A stretch of DNA of 64,000 nucleotides from Coenobita brevimanus (lineage: Eukaryota > Arthropoda > Malacostraca > Decapoda > Coenobitidae). A program made the translations under genes and the position numbers. Within the stretch, counting starts at the first letter, position 1. Each line of letters begins with the position of its first letter. Positions 61,935 to 64,000 of the stretch are shown here, one piece after another. Where the stretch lies: positions 460,001 to 524,000 of the forward strand of contig CM064684.1 in the NCBI GenBank assembly GCA_032717465.1. The letters run 5' to 3'. Below the pieces are notes generated by a model. The model worked only from the letters and a program-made list of their open reading frames with translations, was not told the origin of the DNA and did no database searches.

Positions 61935-63400
61935 GACTCACCAGATATCAATAAACATCACTGACTCTTTCACCAGATATCAGTAAACATCACTGGCTCT
62001 TTCACCAGATATCAGTAAACATCACTGGCTCTTTCACCAGATATCAGTAAACATCACTGACTCTTACACCAGATATCAATAAACATCACTGACTCACCAG
62101 ATATCAGTAAACATCACTGACTCTTACACCAGATATCAGTAAACATCACTGACTCTTACACCAGATATCAATAAACATCACTGACTCTTACACCAGATAT
62201 CAATAAACATCACTGACTCACCAGATATCAATAAACATCACTGACTCTTACACCAGATACCAATAAACATCACTGACTCACCAGATATCAATAAACATCA
62301 CTGACTCTTACGCCAGATATCAATAAACATCACTGACTCTTACACCAGATATCAATAAACATCACTGACTCCTACACCAGATACCAATAAACATCACTGA
62401 CTCACCAGATATCAATAAACATCACTGACTCACCAGATATCAGTAAACATCACTGACTCACCAGATATCAGTAAACATCACTGACTCACCAGATATCAGT
62501 AAACATCACTGACTCACCAGATATCAGTAAACATCACTGACTCACCAGATATCAATAAACATCACTGACTCACCAGATATCAATAAACATCACTGACTCA
62601 CCAGATATCAGTAAACATCACTGACTCACCAGATATCAGTAAACATCACTGACTCACCAGATATCAATAAACATCACTGACTCTTACACCAGATATCAAT
62701 AAACATCACTGACTCACCAGATATCAATAAACATCACTGACTCTTACACCAGATATCAATAAACATCACTGACTCACCAGATACCAATTAACATCACTGA
62801 CTCTTTCACCAGATACCAATTAACATCACTGACTCTTTCACCAGATACCAATAAACATCACTGACTCTTTCACCAGATACCAATTAACATCACTGACTCT
62901 TTCACCAGATATCAGTAAACATCACTGGCTCTTTCACCAGATATCAGTAAACATCACTGACTCACCAGATATCAATAAACATCACTGACTCACCAGATAT
63001 CAGTAAACATCACTGACTCACCAGATATCAGTAAACATCACTGACTCTTACACCAGATATCAATAAACATCACTGACTCACCAGATACCAATAAACATCA
63101 CTGACTCACCAGATATCAGTAAACATCACTGACTCTTACACCAGATATCAATAAACATCACTGACTCACCAGATATCAGTAAACATCACTGACTCTTACA
63201 CCAGATATCAATAAACATCACTGACTCACCAGATATCAGTAAACATCACTGACTCACCAGATATCAGTAAACATCACTGACTCACCAGATACCAATAAAC
63301 ATCACTGACTCTTTCACCAGATACCAATTAACATCACTGACTCTCACCAGATACCAAATAACATCACTGACTCTTTCACCAATATCAGTAAACATCTCCA
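61935..63400. repeat. 28/32-bp minisatellite, ACCAGATATCAATAAACATC type
   Basis: About 48 contiguous units. The short form is 28 bp (ending ACTGACTC); the long form adds TTAC or TTTC (32 bp). Variants ATATCAGT, ATATCAAT and ATACCAAT cluster, showing local duplication. No unique spacers. Confidence 0.95.
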
Positions 63401-63754
63401 ACTCTTCCCTACACAACAACAGTAGTGGTCAGCGTACTAACACTAGCCAGAGGTGACTACGGTGATTACAGTTCCTCCCACTCGTCACAGCCACCGACAT
63501 CTACGTGGGTGACTGTACCGACCGTCATTCCTTTACCTAGTTACTGCAAAATGAAAGATAAAAGAATGACCACTGTTGCCTCTACCGATTGAAATTTCCA
63601 GCACAGAGGAAGAGGCTGAGTGAAGTGCTTAAGCTGCTTAGGAAGATGGCGTCTGTTATAGGGTTTTTCTTGCTACCTTCAGACGATTTTATTCAGCTTA
63701 GGGAAGTTTTTTGATTGGTTATATTAATCCCTTCACTACTAGATATCTCAAAAA
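63401..63754. other. no gene seen
   Basis: Unique-looking sequence with a family D arm (CAGACGATTTTATTCAGCT) near 63680. Confidence 0.4.
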
Positions 63755-63950
63755 ATAAATCTATCTATCTGTTGCCAGTAGCCTTAATCCCGAAAGGGGT
63801 GGCCACAAACAAATCGCCTCCATGTCGCCCTGTCCCCTGCCATTTCATTTTCCTGCTCCCAGCTCACATCCCCGCTCTTACACACCCCTCTACTCCATCC
63901 CTCCGTCTCATCCTTGGCCTCCCCCTCCCTCTTCCCCCTCTAATAAATAA
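63755..63950 (-). pseudogene. 3' fragment of the same reverse transcriptase family (copy C6)
   Basis: Reverse orientation. The tail is TCTATCTATCTGTTGCC, followed by CCGAAAGGGGTGGCCAC and the complement of the rest of the block. It ends near the window edge in an (AATA)n run. Confidence 0.62.
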
Positions 63951-64000
63951 ATAAATAAATAAATACAGTACTCAGAGCACAACACCAGCTCCCACCAACT

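Noticed and set aside
61136..61964. Three overlapping frames of 163-248 codons
   Set aside because: They are produced by the 22-bp minisatellite; Cys-rich periodicity is automatic.
61935..63400. CRISPR-like array of 28/32-bp repeats
   Set aside because: Units are directly contiguous with no unique spacers, and the genome is eukaryotic. It is a minisatellite.

Overview
This is eukaryotic, intron-rich DNA crowded with microsatellites, minisatellites and decayed transposons. It is almost certainly arthropod and most likely a decapod crustacean. The evidence is a TTAGG-type repeat, CR1-like LINEs, many 3' scraps of non-LTR reverse transcriptases with tetranucleotide tails, and a lectin/ligand-gated-channel fusion gene of the kind I associate with crustaceans. 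I could run no search, so the taxon is inference.

Two host genes can be assembled exon by exon with matching phases. (1) On the + strand at 1178-11839, the last ten exons of a composite Cys-loop receptor run pentraxin-like end, C-type lectin domain, unnamed Cys-containing module, LDL-receptor class A repeat, Cys-loop ligand-gated channel with four membrane segments. The 5' end lies upstream of the window. (2) On the - strand at 60524-31688, five coding exons give a 592-residue protein. It starts at an ATG just after an in-frame stop, has a long Pro/Ser/charged cytosolic part and ends in one C-terminal membrane segment. I do not recognise the family. Its first intron is 22 kb and holds two nearly full-length LINEs, both antisense to the gene.

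The LINEs (about 41.67-46.29 kb and 47.66-54.11 kb, + strand) are CR1/L2-like. Each has an SGNH-esterase ORF1 and an endonuclease/reverse transcriptase ORF2, and they share a 3' tail. Both lie in pyrimidine-rich tracts. Each ORF2 is broken once by a one-base shift in a homopolymer. In the second LINE, ORF2 has no ATG before its endonuclease; its frame is -1 to ORF1, and an in-register A AAA AAC heptamer sits in the overlap, so a -1 frameshift is likely.

From 11.8 to 31.7 kb I see no further convincing host exon. This stretch holds foldback elements of at least three families, a hAT element with 8-bp target duplications and a nested tRNA-like SINE, a PIF/Harbinger derivative with 50-bp inverted repeats, a decayed reverse transcriptase and promoter-like palindromes. 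It also holds a 6.6-kb array of degenerate units that resemble the 3' end of the last coding exon of gene 2. From 54 to 64 kb there are mostly minisatellites, plus the first coding exon of gene 2 at 60.4-60.6 kb.
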